Origin: GCA-1730015 sp964550655
GTDB taxonomy: Bacteria > Pseudomonadota > Gammaproteobacteria > Granulosicoccales > Granulosicoccaceae
NCBI GenBank assembly: GCA_964550655.1
Contig: CAZKAQ010000005.1
Span: 6,191-70,190, forward strand
DNA length: 64,000 nt
Direction: 5' to 3'
Shown: positions 51,371-59,909 of the stretch, piece by piece
Layout: each line of letters begins with the position of its first letter
Position numbering within the stretch: position 1 is the first letter of the stretch
Made by a program: the position numbers and the translations under genes
Notes under the pieces: generated by a model
Told to the model about the DNA's origin: nothing
Databases searched by the model: none
Seen by the model: the letters and a program-made list of their open reading frames with translations, nothing else

Positions 51371-52534
51371 TTGCGCATGCGCTCAATAGTCAATATCAAT
51401 CAGAAGCTACTCCGGGACAAATGCCATGTTACATTTTACGGCATACTCTTATTTATGATGTTAAGTGCATGTAGCAATGGTCAGAATTTTTCCCAGCTGC
51501 CGGGCTTTCGTCAGCACTTTAGCGCCTATCCGCCAAGCGATGTCACACCATCAGCACCAGAAGTCGCACTACTTAAGAAATACAAACCGCGTATCTTTTC
51601 AACTGACAAACAGCTGCAGCCAATAGACTTCTACCAGGACTATATCGCACACGGTACATTGTATGTTGATGGTAAAAAGGTCAGCCAAAAGCCAACAGCG
51701 ACCCTGCTAAACGAATATAGGGATACTCCAGGCGCCTTGTTCAAATATGAAGGCAATTACAAACAGCCGGGAACGTCGGTAGTTTATGCTCGTGTAGACT
51801 ACGAACAAACATCCCACCAAGGTCAAAAATACGATTTCACCTTCCTCACCTATAATCTGGTATTCCCGGTCAGTGGAATTTTACAGGGTCTGGGTAAATT
51901 ACAGTCCATCGGTCTGGCCATTGTCGGCAATCTGAATGACTGGCACCAGCTTGATCACTATGTCAATGTCAGTGTGGCTCTGCTGGATTCAAAGCCTGTC
52001 GCTATGACATTGCAGCAGCACAATTATCAAACAACCTACTTACTCAACCCGGATTCACCCGATATATCGGTCGATATTGCACTTCGTTCCAATGAGCTCT
52101 ACGTACATAACCAAAACAAAAAAGCCCATCCGGCAGTCTCTTTTATTAGTACAGACAATCTTGAATTTCTGATCAGTGGCAACAATAAACCGCTAACTGC
52201 TGGCCACGACATCACTCACGGACAAAAAGAAGTGACCTACCAACTAAGCTACCTCGCACAAACAGACGCGTTTTATCAGTTCAAAGGATCACTGGGAAAA
52301 AATCGCCTCCTGCCAGGGCGAAGTGGCCCACCTGGCGCAGATTACGCCACCCTGCCAGGGCTCATGCCACGCCACATACGTATGGTGACAGGCTACAGAA
52401 CAAATTCGGTTGAAACAGAAATCGAATTATTTGAAAAACTGTTTGACCGCAAGAATTTCTCTGTCCGGCAGCCCGCGATTAAAGCCTACAAAGACCGGTT
52501 TTTTGCAGCACTGGCAAAGAGCACCCAACAATAA
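51371..52534 (+). CDS. Lipoprotein of unknown function
   Basis: The protein of about 387 residues has a lipobox (GILLFMMLSAC/SNG). The body is beta-rich. Segments such as YKPRIFSTDKQLQPIDFYQDY and NLNDWHQLDHYVNVSVAL, followed by PVAMTLQQHNYQTTYLL, faintly recall Vps62-like folds, where a charged residue and DW precede a QH motif. This is weak. I start at TTG 51371 (AAGGAG, 7 bases upstream); ATG at 51377 is also possible, and longer starts would lie inside the MITE remnant. The gene converges on kynU with a gap of about 95 bp. Confidence 0.55.
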   Translation: MRMRSIVNINQKLLRDKCHVTFYGILLFMMLSACSNGQNFSQLPGFRQHFSAYPPSDVTPSAPEVALLKKYKPRIFSTDKQLQPIDFYQDYIAHGTLYVDGKKVSQKPTATLLNEYRDTPGALFKYEGNYKQPGTSVVYARVDYEQTSHQGQKYDFTFLTYNLVFPVSGILQGLGKLQSIGLAIVGNLNDWHQLDHYVNVSVALLDSKPVAMTLQQHNYQTTYLLNPDSPDISVDIALRSNELYVHNQNKKAHPAVSFISTDNLEFLISGNNKPLTAGHDITHGQKEVTYQLSYLAQTDAFYQFKGSLGKNRLLPGRSGPPGADYATLPGLMPRHIRMVTGYRTNSVETEIELFEKLFDRKNFSVRQPAIKAYKDRFFAALAKSTQQ

Positions 52535-52628
52535 ACGAAATCCGGAAAAACCTTGTACCCGGTTACGCTGGCGCTGCACCATTGCTAAAAATAAAACCAA
52601 ATAACTCGACAAAACCTGAAAAATAAAA

Positions 52629-53840
52629 TCAGGTAACCAGATTTCTACGCTGAAACTTTGCCTGATCCCATTCTCTGGTTGCCAGAATTTCTGCAAGAAT
52701 TGTGGCTGCACCATGCACGTCATGTTCATCGATATACAGGGGCGTGAAACCAAAGCGGATGATATCAGGTGCACGAAAATCACCAATGACATTGCGTGCA
52801 ATTAACGCTTGCATAACCGCAAAACCGTTTTCAGATGCGAACGATACCTGACTGCCTCGTTGCAAACCTTCGCGAGGGCTCACGAGTTTCAGTTCCGGAC
52901 AATTCGATTCTACTTCAGAGATAAAAAGATCACACAGGCGAATGGATGCGGCGCGAAGCTCATCCATATCCACCTGATCCCAAATCTTCATTGCCTCTTC
53001 AAGTGCGGCAAGCTGAATAACAGGTGGTGTACCCACTCGCATACGATCAATACCTGCTGCAGGCCGGTAATTGGGCTCGAAAGCGAATGGCGCATCGTGA
53101 CCTAACCAGCCAGCTAAAGCAGGTTCTATCTCACCCACAATATCAGGCCGTGCATAGATAAACGCCGGTGCACCGGGGCCACCATTCAGGTATTTATAGG
53201 TACAACCCGCTGCAAATTCCGCCTTACAGCCTGTTACATCAACCGGTACTGCACCCGCACTATGGGCCAGATCCCACAACATGACCGCACCTGCATCGTG
53301 TGCCGCTCTGGTGACAGTATCCATGTCATGCAGTCGGCCAGTCCGGTAATCAACCTGTGTGATCATTGCCACAGCCACATCATCATTCAGGGCACTTACA
53401 ACATCTTCGGGTTCAACGATACGAAGCTCATAATTCTGATTCAATTGCCGTATAAGCCCCTCAGCCATATAGAGATCAGACGGGAAATTTCCGCTGTCAG
53501 ATAAAATCACTCGCCGGGTCGGTCGCATTTTCAGCGCAGCCGACAGCGCCTGAAATATCTTCACTGATAAGGTATCACCCAGAGTTACTGATCCTTCAGG
53601 CGCACCGATCAATCGAGCAACTTGCTTACCCACACGAAGCGGTTGCGCCATCCATTCATCCTGGTTCCACGCTTTGATCAAATGCGCACCCCACTCCTCA
53701 GTTACCGTCTGCTGTACCCTTGCGGCAACAGTAACTGGCAATGGGCCCAGTGAATTTCCATCTAGGTAGATCATCCCTTGTGGAAGGTTAAACAGTTCTT
53801 TTCTCGGCAGTCCAGTCACAGTGCGCCTCGCAAGCTCCAT
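52629..53840 (-). CDS. kynU: Kynureninase
   Basis: The 403-residue PLP enzyme has the kynureninase pattern: MIYLDGNSLGPLP, VRTGRL-type QVDYRTGRLHDM, VMLWDLAHSAGAVPVDV, the PLP lysine K216 in CTYKYLNGGPGAP, and GWLGHDAPFAFEP. It cleaves L-kynurenine to anthranilate and alanine (or 3-hydroxykynurenine to 3-hydroxyanthranilate) in the cytosol. Its ATG overlaps the 3' end of the kynA gene by 25 bp, so the two are translationally coupled. Kynurenine formamidase is not adjacent and must be encoded elsewhere. Confidence 0.95.
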   Translation of the reverse strand: MELARRTVTGLPRKELFNLPQGMIYLDGNSLGPLPVTVAARVQQTVTEEWGAHLIKAWNQDEWMAQPLRVGKQVARLIGAPEGSVTLGDTLSVKIFQALSAALKMRPTRRVILSDSGNFPSDLYMAEGLIRQLNQNYELRIVEPEDVVSALNDDVAVAMITQVDYRTGRLHDMDTVTRAAHDAGAVMLWDLAHSAGAVPVDVTGCKAEFAAGCTYKYLNGGPGAPAFIYARPDIVGEIEPALAGWLGHDAPFAFEPNYRPAAGIDRMRVGTPPVIQLAALEEAMKIWDQVDMDELRAASIRLCDLFISEVESNCPELKLVSPREGLQRGSQVSFASENGFAVMQALIARNVIGDFRAPDIIRFGFTPLYIDEHDVHGAATILAEILATREWDQAKFQRRNLVT

Positions 53841-54646
53841 AACTCGGGGAATAGCTCTACCTCAAGCATACGACGAAGGTATTTAACCCCGGAGGTACCA
53901 CCGGTTCCGCGTTTGAATCCGATGATTCGCTCTACGGTTGTAACATGATTGAAGCGCCAGCGACGAAAGTAGTCTTCAAGATCCACCAGCTTCTCGGCAA
54001 GTTCGTACAGGTTCCAAAATTCTTTGGGGTTTTTATAAACCTCTATCCAGACATTCATTACCGCATCACTTGCCTGATGAGATTCACCCAGTCGATAAGT
54101 TTCCTTAGCGAAAGATATTTGCATCGCATCAGCCAGTAAATCCAGCACGACGTGGTACAACGATTTACGCGCCAGTTCCTGGCTGAGCATTTCGTGAAGC
54201 TCGGGACGATGCTTATGAACCTCAAGCAAGGCATGATTGCGATTACCCAGAATAAATTCAATCAGACGATACTGATGCGATTGAAAACCACTGGATGCAC
54301 CAAGGTCATGCCGAAACTGTGTATACTCGCTCGGTGTCATTGTGCGCAATACATCCCATGCATTATTCAATTGTTCAAAAATGCGGGAGACACGTGCCAA
54401 CATCTTGAAACTGGATTTAAAATCACCGTGAGTTAAGGCATCACGTGCAGCAACTAACTCATGCAAACACAAACGCATCCAAAGTTCAGAGGTTTGATGC
54501 TGAATGATGAAGAGCATTTCGTCATGCGCATCAGATCGAGGGTTTTGTGCGTCCAAAATCAAGTCCAAAGACAGATAGTCGATATATGACATATCGTCCT
54601 TGAAAGACATCTTTGCACCATCACTGTCACTTTCAAAGGTACTCAT
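53816..54646 (-). CDS. kynA: Tryptophan 2,3-dioxygenase
   Basis: The 276-residue haem enzyme has LDLILDAQNPRSDAHDEMLFIIQHQTSELW, FRHDLGASSGFQSHQYRLIEF, and the C-terminal FNHVTTVERIIGFKRGTGGTSG. His234 in that last motif is the expected proximal haem ligand, by analogy with bacterial TDO. It oxidises L-tryptophan to N-formylkynurenine, the first step of the pathway continued by KynU. GGAAG lies about 8 bases before the ATG. It is the first gene of the pair; the divergent sxtJ-like gene is about 550 bp away. Confidence 0.95.
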   Translation of the reverse strand: MSTFESDSDGAKMSFKDDMSYIDYLSLDLILDAQNPRSDAHDEMLFIIQHQTSELWMRLCLHELVAARDALTHGDFKSSFKMLARVSRIFEQLNNAWDVLRTMTPSEYTQFRHDLGASSGFQSHQYRLIEFILGNRNHALLEVHKHRPELHEMLSQELARKSLYHVVLDLLADAMQISFAKETYRLGESHQASDAVMNVWIEVYKNPKEFWNLYELAEKLVDLEDYFRRWRFNHVTTVERIIGFKRGTGGTSGVKYLRRMLEVELFPELWSLRGAL

Positions 54647-55193
54647 AAAATCGCTTCCACAGGTGTGCCAGGGGCGTTGTTAGTCGATTTTACCGCAAAC
54701 ATCATCTTAGCGAGCTGTTCCAGCGTCGGGATTGTTAAACAAAACCAGAGTTTTTTGTCTTGTTGAAATATCAGTTCGGCCAGGCGGAATAAAGTCCATT
54801 TTCGTCATCCACCAATCGTTGATGCGTCAGAGTAGTCGCAGTTTCCAGATGTGAGCTCAGTCGGTGCTGTCAATATCACCGCCTGACAACTGGCCATTTC
54901 AGCCGGGCTTTTCCCGCCCGGAATAGCAGGTCGCAGTGCAAGCGCGTTCGTCTTGAGCTGCTCAGATATGTTTTCTCTACAGCACTGTTCTTAAGTGGTC
55001 ATAAATTACCCGTCCCGACGCTATTTTTTATCATTGGAAGTAGCTCGCCATACGGGGAGTTGGAAAAGTGATGCTTGAGGCCAAAGCAACATAAAACTGT
55101 GACACTGACGGATGATATGAGAGAATATGAATGTTAAATTTAGGAGCCGCCTAAAGCTGGTCAGACGTCAGGACATATCTTTGGACCCTGTGT
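54647..55193. other. Divergent intergenic region between kynA and the sxtJ-like gene
   Basis: About 550 bp with no supported ORF. It presumably carries promoters for both directions. I saw no obvious operator, riboswitch or repeat. Confidence 0.35.
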
Positions 55194-55604
55194 ATGAAAC
55201 TGTTTGATACCCCCCCAATCCTGCCTTCGGATCGAAAGTTCGGATACTTTTTCACCTTTGTGTTCGCAGTGGTAGCCATTGTCACCGCAATCATTTATGG
55301 GAAATTGCTGCCGGGCATGGTTGCAGCAGCCGTATCTCTGGTATTTCTGTTCATCACGCTGACCAAGCCCTCTCTGCTAAGAGGACTGAACAAATCGTGG
55401 GCGTACCTTGGTTTGCTATTGGGTTTAATCATCAGCCCTGTTGTTCTTGGTCTCATCTACTTTGGTATGTTTACTCCTTTGGCGGCTGTACTGCGTCTTA
55501 AAGGGCGTGATGAACTTAGATTAAAAAATAAAAATTTGAAATCAAACTGGAATGCTCGTGACCCTTTGGGGCCTTCCCCTGAGTCTTTTAAGGATCAGTA
55601 CTAG
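55194..55604 (+). CDS. SxtJ-family membrane protein
   Basis: The 136-residue protein has three membrane segments (about 18-38, 40-58 and 68-95) and the family pattern LPSDRKFGYFFTFVFAV, a central LNKSWAYLGLLLGLIISPVVLGLIYFG, and a C-terminal DPLGPSPESFKDQY. SxtJ-like proteins accompany a DUF5989 protein and a NodU/CmcH carbamoyltransferase in saxitoxin clusters and in many unrelated glycan loci, so presence here does not mean toxin synthesis. Its TAG stop lies in the CTAG edge of a MITE that separates it from the DUF5989 gene. Confidence 0.8.
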   Translation: MKLFDTPPILPSDRKFGYFFTFVFAVVAIVTAIIYGKLLPGMVAAAVSLVFLFITLTKPSLLRGLNKSWAYLGLLLGLIISPVVLGLIYFGMFTPLAAVLRLKGRDELRLKNKNLKSNWNARDPLGPSPESFKDQY

Positions 55605-55765
55605 TGTCCTATCCGGTTAATTCGTTGAATAATATAACGCGTCTTTTGTCCTCTGGTCTGCGTTGCATCTCCTCACAATATCTAGATATTCTTCGTCAAT
55701 GCGCCTTGCCAGAGAACAAAATACACGTCATCTTATTTCACCGAATTAACCGGACAGGACACTAG
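55601..55765. mobile_element. MITE family 3 flanked by CTAG, inside the carbamoyltransferase operon
   Basis: A 24-bp inverted repeat with one mismatch (CTAGTGTCCTATCCGGTTAA at 55601-, complement at 55742-55765) bounds 165 bp without coding capacity. CTAG occupies both edges (55601-55604 and 55762-55765). The left CTAG carries the sxtJ-like stop codon. The right edge is 2 bp before the DUF5989 start codon, so the element now supplies that gene's leader. The sequence is unrelated to families 1 and 2. Confidence 0.85.
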
Positions 55766-55767
55766 AC

Positions 55768-55917
55768 ATGAATTTTATAAAAGAATTTTGGAAATTTCTT
55801 AAAGTCCGCAAAAAACTCTGGCTGGCGCCGTTGATACTGGTGCTGGTGATTCTGGGCGGTCTGCTGGTGCTTGCTCAAGGTTCCGTGGTAGCTCCATTTG
55901 TCTATACATTATTTTAA
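55768..55917 (+). CDS. DUF5989 small membrane protein (SxtK-like)
   Basis: The 49-residue protein starts MNFIKEFWKFLKVRKKLW, has one membrane span (APLILVLVILGGLLVL), and ends QGSVVAPFVYTLF. This is the typical DUF5989 form: basic amphipathic start, single span and conserved aromatic ending. It always travels with SxtJ-like and carbamoyltransferase genes; no activity is known. The start codon lies 2 bp beyond the MITE, and no ribosome binding site of the usual strength is visible. The carbamoyltransferase gene starts 3 bp after its stop. Confidence 0.8.
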   Translation: MNFIKEFWKFLKVRKKLWLAPLILVLVILGGLLVLAQGSVVAPFVYTLF

Positions 55918-55920
55918 TTA

Positions 55921-57759
55921 ATGTTGATACTTGGCATTTCCGCGTACTACCATGACTCAGCAGCCTGTCTGCTGAGCGATGGTAAAATCATCGCAGCCGC
56001 ACAGGAAGAACGCTTTACCCGCATAAAGCATGATCCATCTTTTCCCGCGAAAGCCGTCGAATACTGCCTGGCCAGCCAGGGCGTGCGCGCTGAGCAAATC
56101 GATTACGTAGTGTTCTACGACAAGCCTTTTCTTAAGTTTGAACGTTTGCTGGAAACCTATCTTGCCTTCGCACCCAGAGGCTTTAAGAGTTTTAGAACTT
56201 CAATCCCTACCTGGATTAAAGACAAGCTTTTTCAAAAGTCGACCATCGTCAAGACGTTAGAAACCCTGCTCAGTGAAGATATAGACTGGTATGAGCGTCT
56301 ACTTTTTTCTGAACATCACATGAGCCATGCTGCAAGTGCTTTTTTTCCCTCACCTTTTGAGGAAGCTGCTGTGCTCACGATGGATGGTGTCGGTGAATGG
56401 ACAACAACCTCCCTTGCTGTCGGTAAGGGCAACAGCCTTGAAGTGACACAGGAAATTCTATTTCCGCATTCACTTGGCTTACTATATTCCGCGTTCACGT
56501 ACTACACGGGCTTCAAGGTCAATTCAGGGGAGTACAAGGTGATGGGACTGGCGCCTTATGGCGAGCCGGAATTTGCAGACAAAATAAAAGATCACCTTAT
56601 CGATATAAAAGCCGACGGTTCTTTTCATTTGAACATGGAGTACTTTGATTACTGTACCGGTTTGACGATGACGAACAAAAAGTTCGATAAACTTTTCGAA
56701 GCACCGCCGAGAACCCCCGAGACTCCAATCTCGCAACGTGAGATGAACCTCGCGGCATCTATACAACAGGTGTGTGAAGAGGTTGTACTTAAGCTTGCCA
56801 AAGGCATAAAAAAAGAAACCGGACAAAAAAATCTGTGTCTGGCGGGTGGTGTCGCACTTAATTGCGTTGCCAACGGTAAGTTATTGCGAGAACAGGTATT
56901 TGAAAACATCTGGATTCAACCGGCGGCGGGTGATGCAGGCGGTGCAGTTGGCGCCGCACTGGGTGTCCACCATATTCATCTGGGTAACCCTCGAGTTGTA
57001 CAGCAAGGCACGGACGCCATGGGTGGTACCTACCTTGGACCTGCATTTACTGAGGCCTCCGCTTGCGAGACTCTGGATGAGATTGGTGCGGTGTATGAAA
57101 AATACAGTGACACCAAGGCAATAGATATCACAGCACAGCAACTGGCAGACGGTAAAGCCGTGGGCTGGTTTAACGGGCGTATGGAGTTTGGTCCGCGGGC
57201 ACTCGGGGCGCGCAGCATTATTGCAGACCCGAGATCTCCTGTGATGCAGAAACAGCTCAATCTTAAGGTTAAATATCGAGAGTCCTTTAGGCCGTTTGCG
57301 CCGAGTGTATTGGCAGAAGATGTCTCTGACTGGTTTGAACTCGACGAGGCAAGCCCTTACATGCTGATTGTCGCTGACGTCCACAAAGACAAACGACTTG
57401 CCATGACCGAAGAACAGCAAAAGCTGTTCGGCATTGAAAAACTGAATGTGCCGCGCTCAGAGATTCCATCAATTACCCATGTTGATTATTCGGCTCGAAT
57501 ACAAACTGTACACAAGGACACTAACCCCCGATATCATGGTTTGATATCAAAATTTAAACAGTTAACTGGCTGCCCGCTGCTTGTGAATACTTCATTTAAC
57601 GTTCGAGGTGAACCTATAGTTTGTACACCCGAAGATGCTTTTCGATGTTTTATGGGTACCGAACTTGATGTTCTGGTGATTGATAATCTTATCCTGATGA
57701 AAGAAAACCAGGATCCTTCACTGGCTGAAAAGTATGAACTAAAGTACGAACTTGACTGA
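55921..57759 (+). CDS. Carbamoyltransferase (NodU/CmcH/SxtI family)
   Basis: The 612-residue protein begins MLILGISAYYHDSAACLL and has the Kae1-like N-terminal domain (HHMSHAASAFFPSPF with the metal-binding His, then AVLTMDGVGEW, YKVMGLAPYG and LAGGVALNCVANGK). It also has the C-terminal YrdC-like domain (GRMEFGPRALGARSI, plus LVNTSFNVRGEPIVCTPEDA). It transfers a carbamoyl group from carbamoyl phosphate, via a carbamoyladenylate, to a hydroxyl, usually of a sugar or secondary metabolite. With SxtJ/DUF5989 and SGNH neighbours it probably decorates a surface glycan. It overlaps the next gene by 8 bp. Confidence 0.92.
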   Translation: MLILGISAYYHDSAACLLSDGKIIAAAQEERFTRIKHDPSFPAKAVEYCLASQGVRAEQIDYVVFYDKPFLKFERLLETYLAFAPRGFKSFRTSIPTWIKDKLFQKSTIVKTLETLLSEDIDWYERLLFSEHHMSHAASAFFPSPFEEAAVLTMDGVGEWTTTSLAVGKGNSLEVTQEILFPHSLGLLYSAFTYYTGFKVNSGEYKVMGLAPYGEPEFADKIKDHLIDIKADGSFHLNMEYFDYCTGLTMTNKKFDKLFEAPPRTPETPISQREMNLAASIQQVCEEVVLKLAKGIKKETGQKNLCLAGGVALNCVANGKLLREQVFENIWIQPAAGDAGGAVGAALGVHHIHLGNPRVVQQGTDAMGGTYLGPAFTEASACETLDEIGAVYEKYSDTKAIDITAQQLADGKAVGWFNGRMEFGPRALGARSIIADPRSPVMQKQLNLKVKYRESFRPFAPSVLAEDVSDWFELDEASPYMLIVADVHKDKRLAMTEEQQKLFGIEKLNVPRSEIPSITHVDYSARIQTVHKDTNPRYHGLISKFKQLTGCPLLVNTSFNVRGEPIVCTPEDAFRCFMGTELDVLVIDNLILMKENQDPSLAEKYELKYELD

Positions 57760-58684
57760 CAACAATATTTTGAGAACTTTAATTTCGAAGAATCTGATCA
57801 TCGGCCTTTTCCTCTGGGGAATTGGCTTTACCTATGGAGTAGCTGTCTACAAGTGGAAACTCTTCCCCTACCATATGCTGCGGGATTACTATCTGGTGCA
57901 CCTGAAACCTGCTCCTGAACCACAACCGTGGCGCACCGATTTTTTTGTGGATACAACGGGTCGTCAAAGCGTTGATTGCCCACCGGAGAACGCACTTTTG
58001 TTTCTATCCATGGGACAGGCCGGTTCGGCAAATTACATATCCTCTTTCGGCGAGCGGAATGAACAGCGCAATGCTTACCAGCTCTACGACGGAAAATGCT
58101 ATCTGATTGAAGACCCGATGCTCGGTGCAACAGGAGTCCAGGGCAGTCTGTGGAGCAGCCTTGCACAGGACATCTCGGAAAGCACAGGACGAGACGTCAT
58201 TTTCATTGCCACCGGAGCTGGTGGGTCATCACTGACAGATTGGATTCGTGATGATTCATTTTATTTCCAAAGAACAAAGCACCAAATTGATTTTGCAAAG
58301 AGCCTCGGCTATCGAGTGAAGCTGGCATTCTGGTACAACGGAGCGCGAGAAGCAGAATTAGGAACGACTGCAAACGAGTACGTAGAAAGATTCAATAGAT
58401 TGATCGAGAAGTTTGATTTACTGCTTGATGATAATGCCTCGAACCAGTGGGTTGTTTTCCAAACATCAAAATGTTGGTCGGATGGCAGTGCAAGAGTGCT
58501 CCGGGGGCAAGAGCTCGCCGCTGAAACAAACGAACGCGTTTTCCTTGGGCCGAATACGGATGCTTATCATGACAGGAATCGCTACGATGGCTGTCATCTG
58601 AACCATAACGCCAAAGTGCGTATTAATGATCGTTTAAAAGAGATTCTTGGACCGATATTATCAGACAGTAAAGAACAGCAATAA
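57752..58684 (+). CDS. Membrane-anchored SGNH esterase-like protein
   Basis: The 310-residue protein has one N-terminal membrane anchor (about 10-30) and a sialate O-acetylesterase/SGNH-like body: FLSMGQAGSANYISSFGE (block I), IATGAGGSSLTDW, and YDGCHLNHNAK with the Asp-x-x-His pair. It would act on acyl or acetyl groups in the periplasm or at the cell surface. It starts with TTG inside the 3' end of the carbamoyltransferase gene (8-bp overlap), so it is translationally coupled. This supports a role in the same glycan-decorating module. Confidence 0.75.
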   Translation: MTDNNILRTLISKNLIIGLFLWGIGFTYGVAVYKWKLFPYHMLRDYYLVHLKPAPEPQPWRTDFFVDTTGRQSVDCPPENALLFLSMGQAGSANYISSFGERNEQRNAYQLYDGKCYLIEDPMLGATGVQGSLWSSLAQDISESTGRDVIFIATGAGGSSLTDWIRDDSFYFQRTKHQIDFAKSLGYRVKLAFWYNGAREAELGTTANEYVERFNRLIEKFDLLLDDNASNQWVVFQTSKCWSDGSARVLRGQELAAETNERVFLGPNTDAYHDRNRYDGCHLNHNAKVRINDRLKEILGPILSDSKEQQ

Positions 58685-58739
58685 CGCGAACACTGCTTTT
58701 TCAATCTACCGATTTTTTACGTACAGCAGTCTGATAGAT

Positions 58740-59909
58740 CTAATTTTGCAACTGCGTTTCCAGTCGGCCAAACATCTCTGCAGCCACCATTTGATTTGCT
58801 TCAGGTGTCACATGAACAAAATCAATATACATAGACTTCGTCTTGTCATCGAAAACATGGCTCAAATTGTAAACATACTCCAGAGGATCCAGAACCGGTG
58901 CAATAGTATCGTATAGCGAATGAATAAACTGCATACGACCGTAGGTTTCTTCGTCGAGTTTTATCCGTATCTCATCGGCGTCCTGCAGCATAACGTCTTC
59001 CTCCGGAGTCAGTACTTTTTCACCATAACCAATCACCGGCTGCCAGAAAAAAGCGTAGTCAAAACCATATTGTTCTGCAAGAGCACCAACAATTTGGTAG
59101 TTTTGAACGTAGGTAGTTGCAATGTAGTCGCTTAAAGCATCGGCGTCTTTGTCAAAAACCAGTAATGGCTGCCCACTATCGAGTTTTTGTCTTTTAACAT
59201 ACCTGTACAAAACGCTAAATACTGCGCTATTTCTCATAACACGGGTATGAAACGGTGTCGCTTCCTTTTCAAACCGTGTGGTAAATTCAGAGAGGTTTGC
59301 GTGGGTAAACCGCTTACCGGAAGTGAACACTACATTTGTATCATTCACGCCATCATAGAAAACTACCAGATCCGGTATATGTTCTTTTTGAATTTCAGCA
59401 ATTAAGGCAATAAGGCTTTGCGTGGATGTCCAGGCGGATTCAGCAAAATTAATAACACAGGCACTGCCTTCGAAGTTCCGTTCGATCTCCTGCAGCAGAT
59501 AACTCGGTACAGTCTCTGTGTCTGGCGCTCCCTCACCCCACATAGCGGAACCTCCGAACATGAAAACTGTTTTCTCTGCCGAAGCACAGTCTGACTGAGG
59601 CGTTGCTCGCAGCCCGTCTTTACCGACATTGATATACCTGCCTCTAAACTCATTACGCCGCCATATTGTATGAGGCTGATAAGAACGGTCAATCGAACCA
59701 AACTCCTGCCAGTATTGATCTGACCAGGCTTGATTTGCGTAGTACGGTAGTTGTGTTCTCACATCCTGCTGTTGATCAGGACGACCCGTGTAAATACGAG
59801 CAACCAACTCAACGAACACAATACAAATAAGCAAATTGATGAGAAGTGTCGCGAAAGTGCTGTAAAAGGAAGCAGCTTTTGTTGCGTCACGTGAATTTTT
59901 GTTGTCCAC
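58740..59909 (-). CDS. SGNH/GDSL-type hydrolase-like protein, membrane-anchored
   Basis: The 389-residue protein has one membrane segment (about 17-40) and an SGNH fold: VFMFGGSAMWGEGAP (nucleophile Ser), LVVFYDGVNDTN (block III Asn), and YIDFVHVTPEANQMVA (Asp-x-x-His). Such proteins in polysaccharide loci remove or transfer acyl groups outside the membrane. The start is GTG without a clear ribosome binding site. It converges on the other SGNH gene with a 55-bp gap, so this locus has two extracytoplasmic SGNH proteins of different subfamilies around the carbamoyltransferase. Confidence 0.8.
   Translation of the reverse strand: MDNKNSRDATKAASFYSTFATLLINLLICIVFVELVARIYTGRPDQQQDVRTQLPYYANQAWSDQYWQEFGSIDRSYQPHTIWRRNEFRGRYINVGKDGLRATPQSDCASAEKTVFMFGGSAMWGEGAPDTETVPSYLLQEIERNFEGSACVINFAESAWTSTQSLIALIAEIQKEHIPDLVVFYDGVNDTNVVFTSGKRFTHANLSEFTTRFEKEATPFHTRVMRNSAVFSVLYRYVKRQKLDSGQPLLVFDKDADALSDYIATTYVQNYQIVGALAEQYGFDYAFFWQPVIGYGEKVLTPEEDVMLQDADEIRIKLDEETYGRMQFIHSLYDTIAPVLDPLEYVYNLSHVFDDKTKSMYIDFVHVTPEANQMVAAEMFGRLETQLQN

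Noticed and set aside
55194..57759. Saxitoxin biosynthesis locus, suggested by SxtJ- and SxtI-like genes
   Set aside because: None of the core sxt genes (for example sxtA, sxtG, sxtD) are present, and this trio is common in unrelated bacterial glycan loci.
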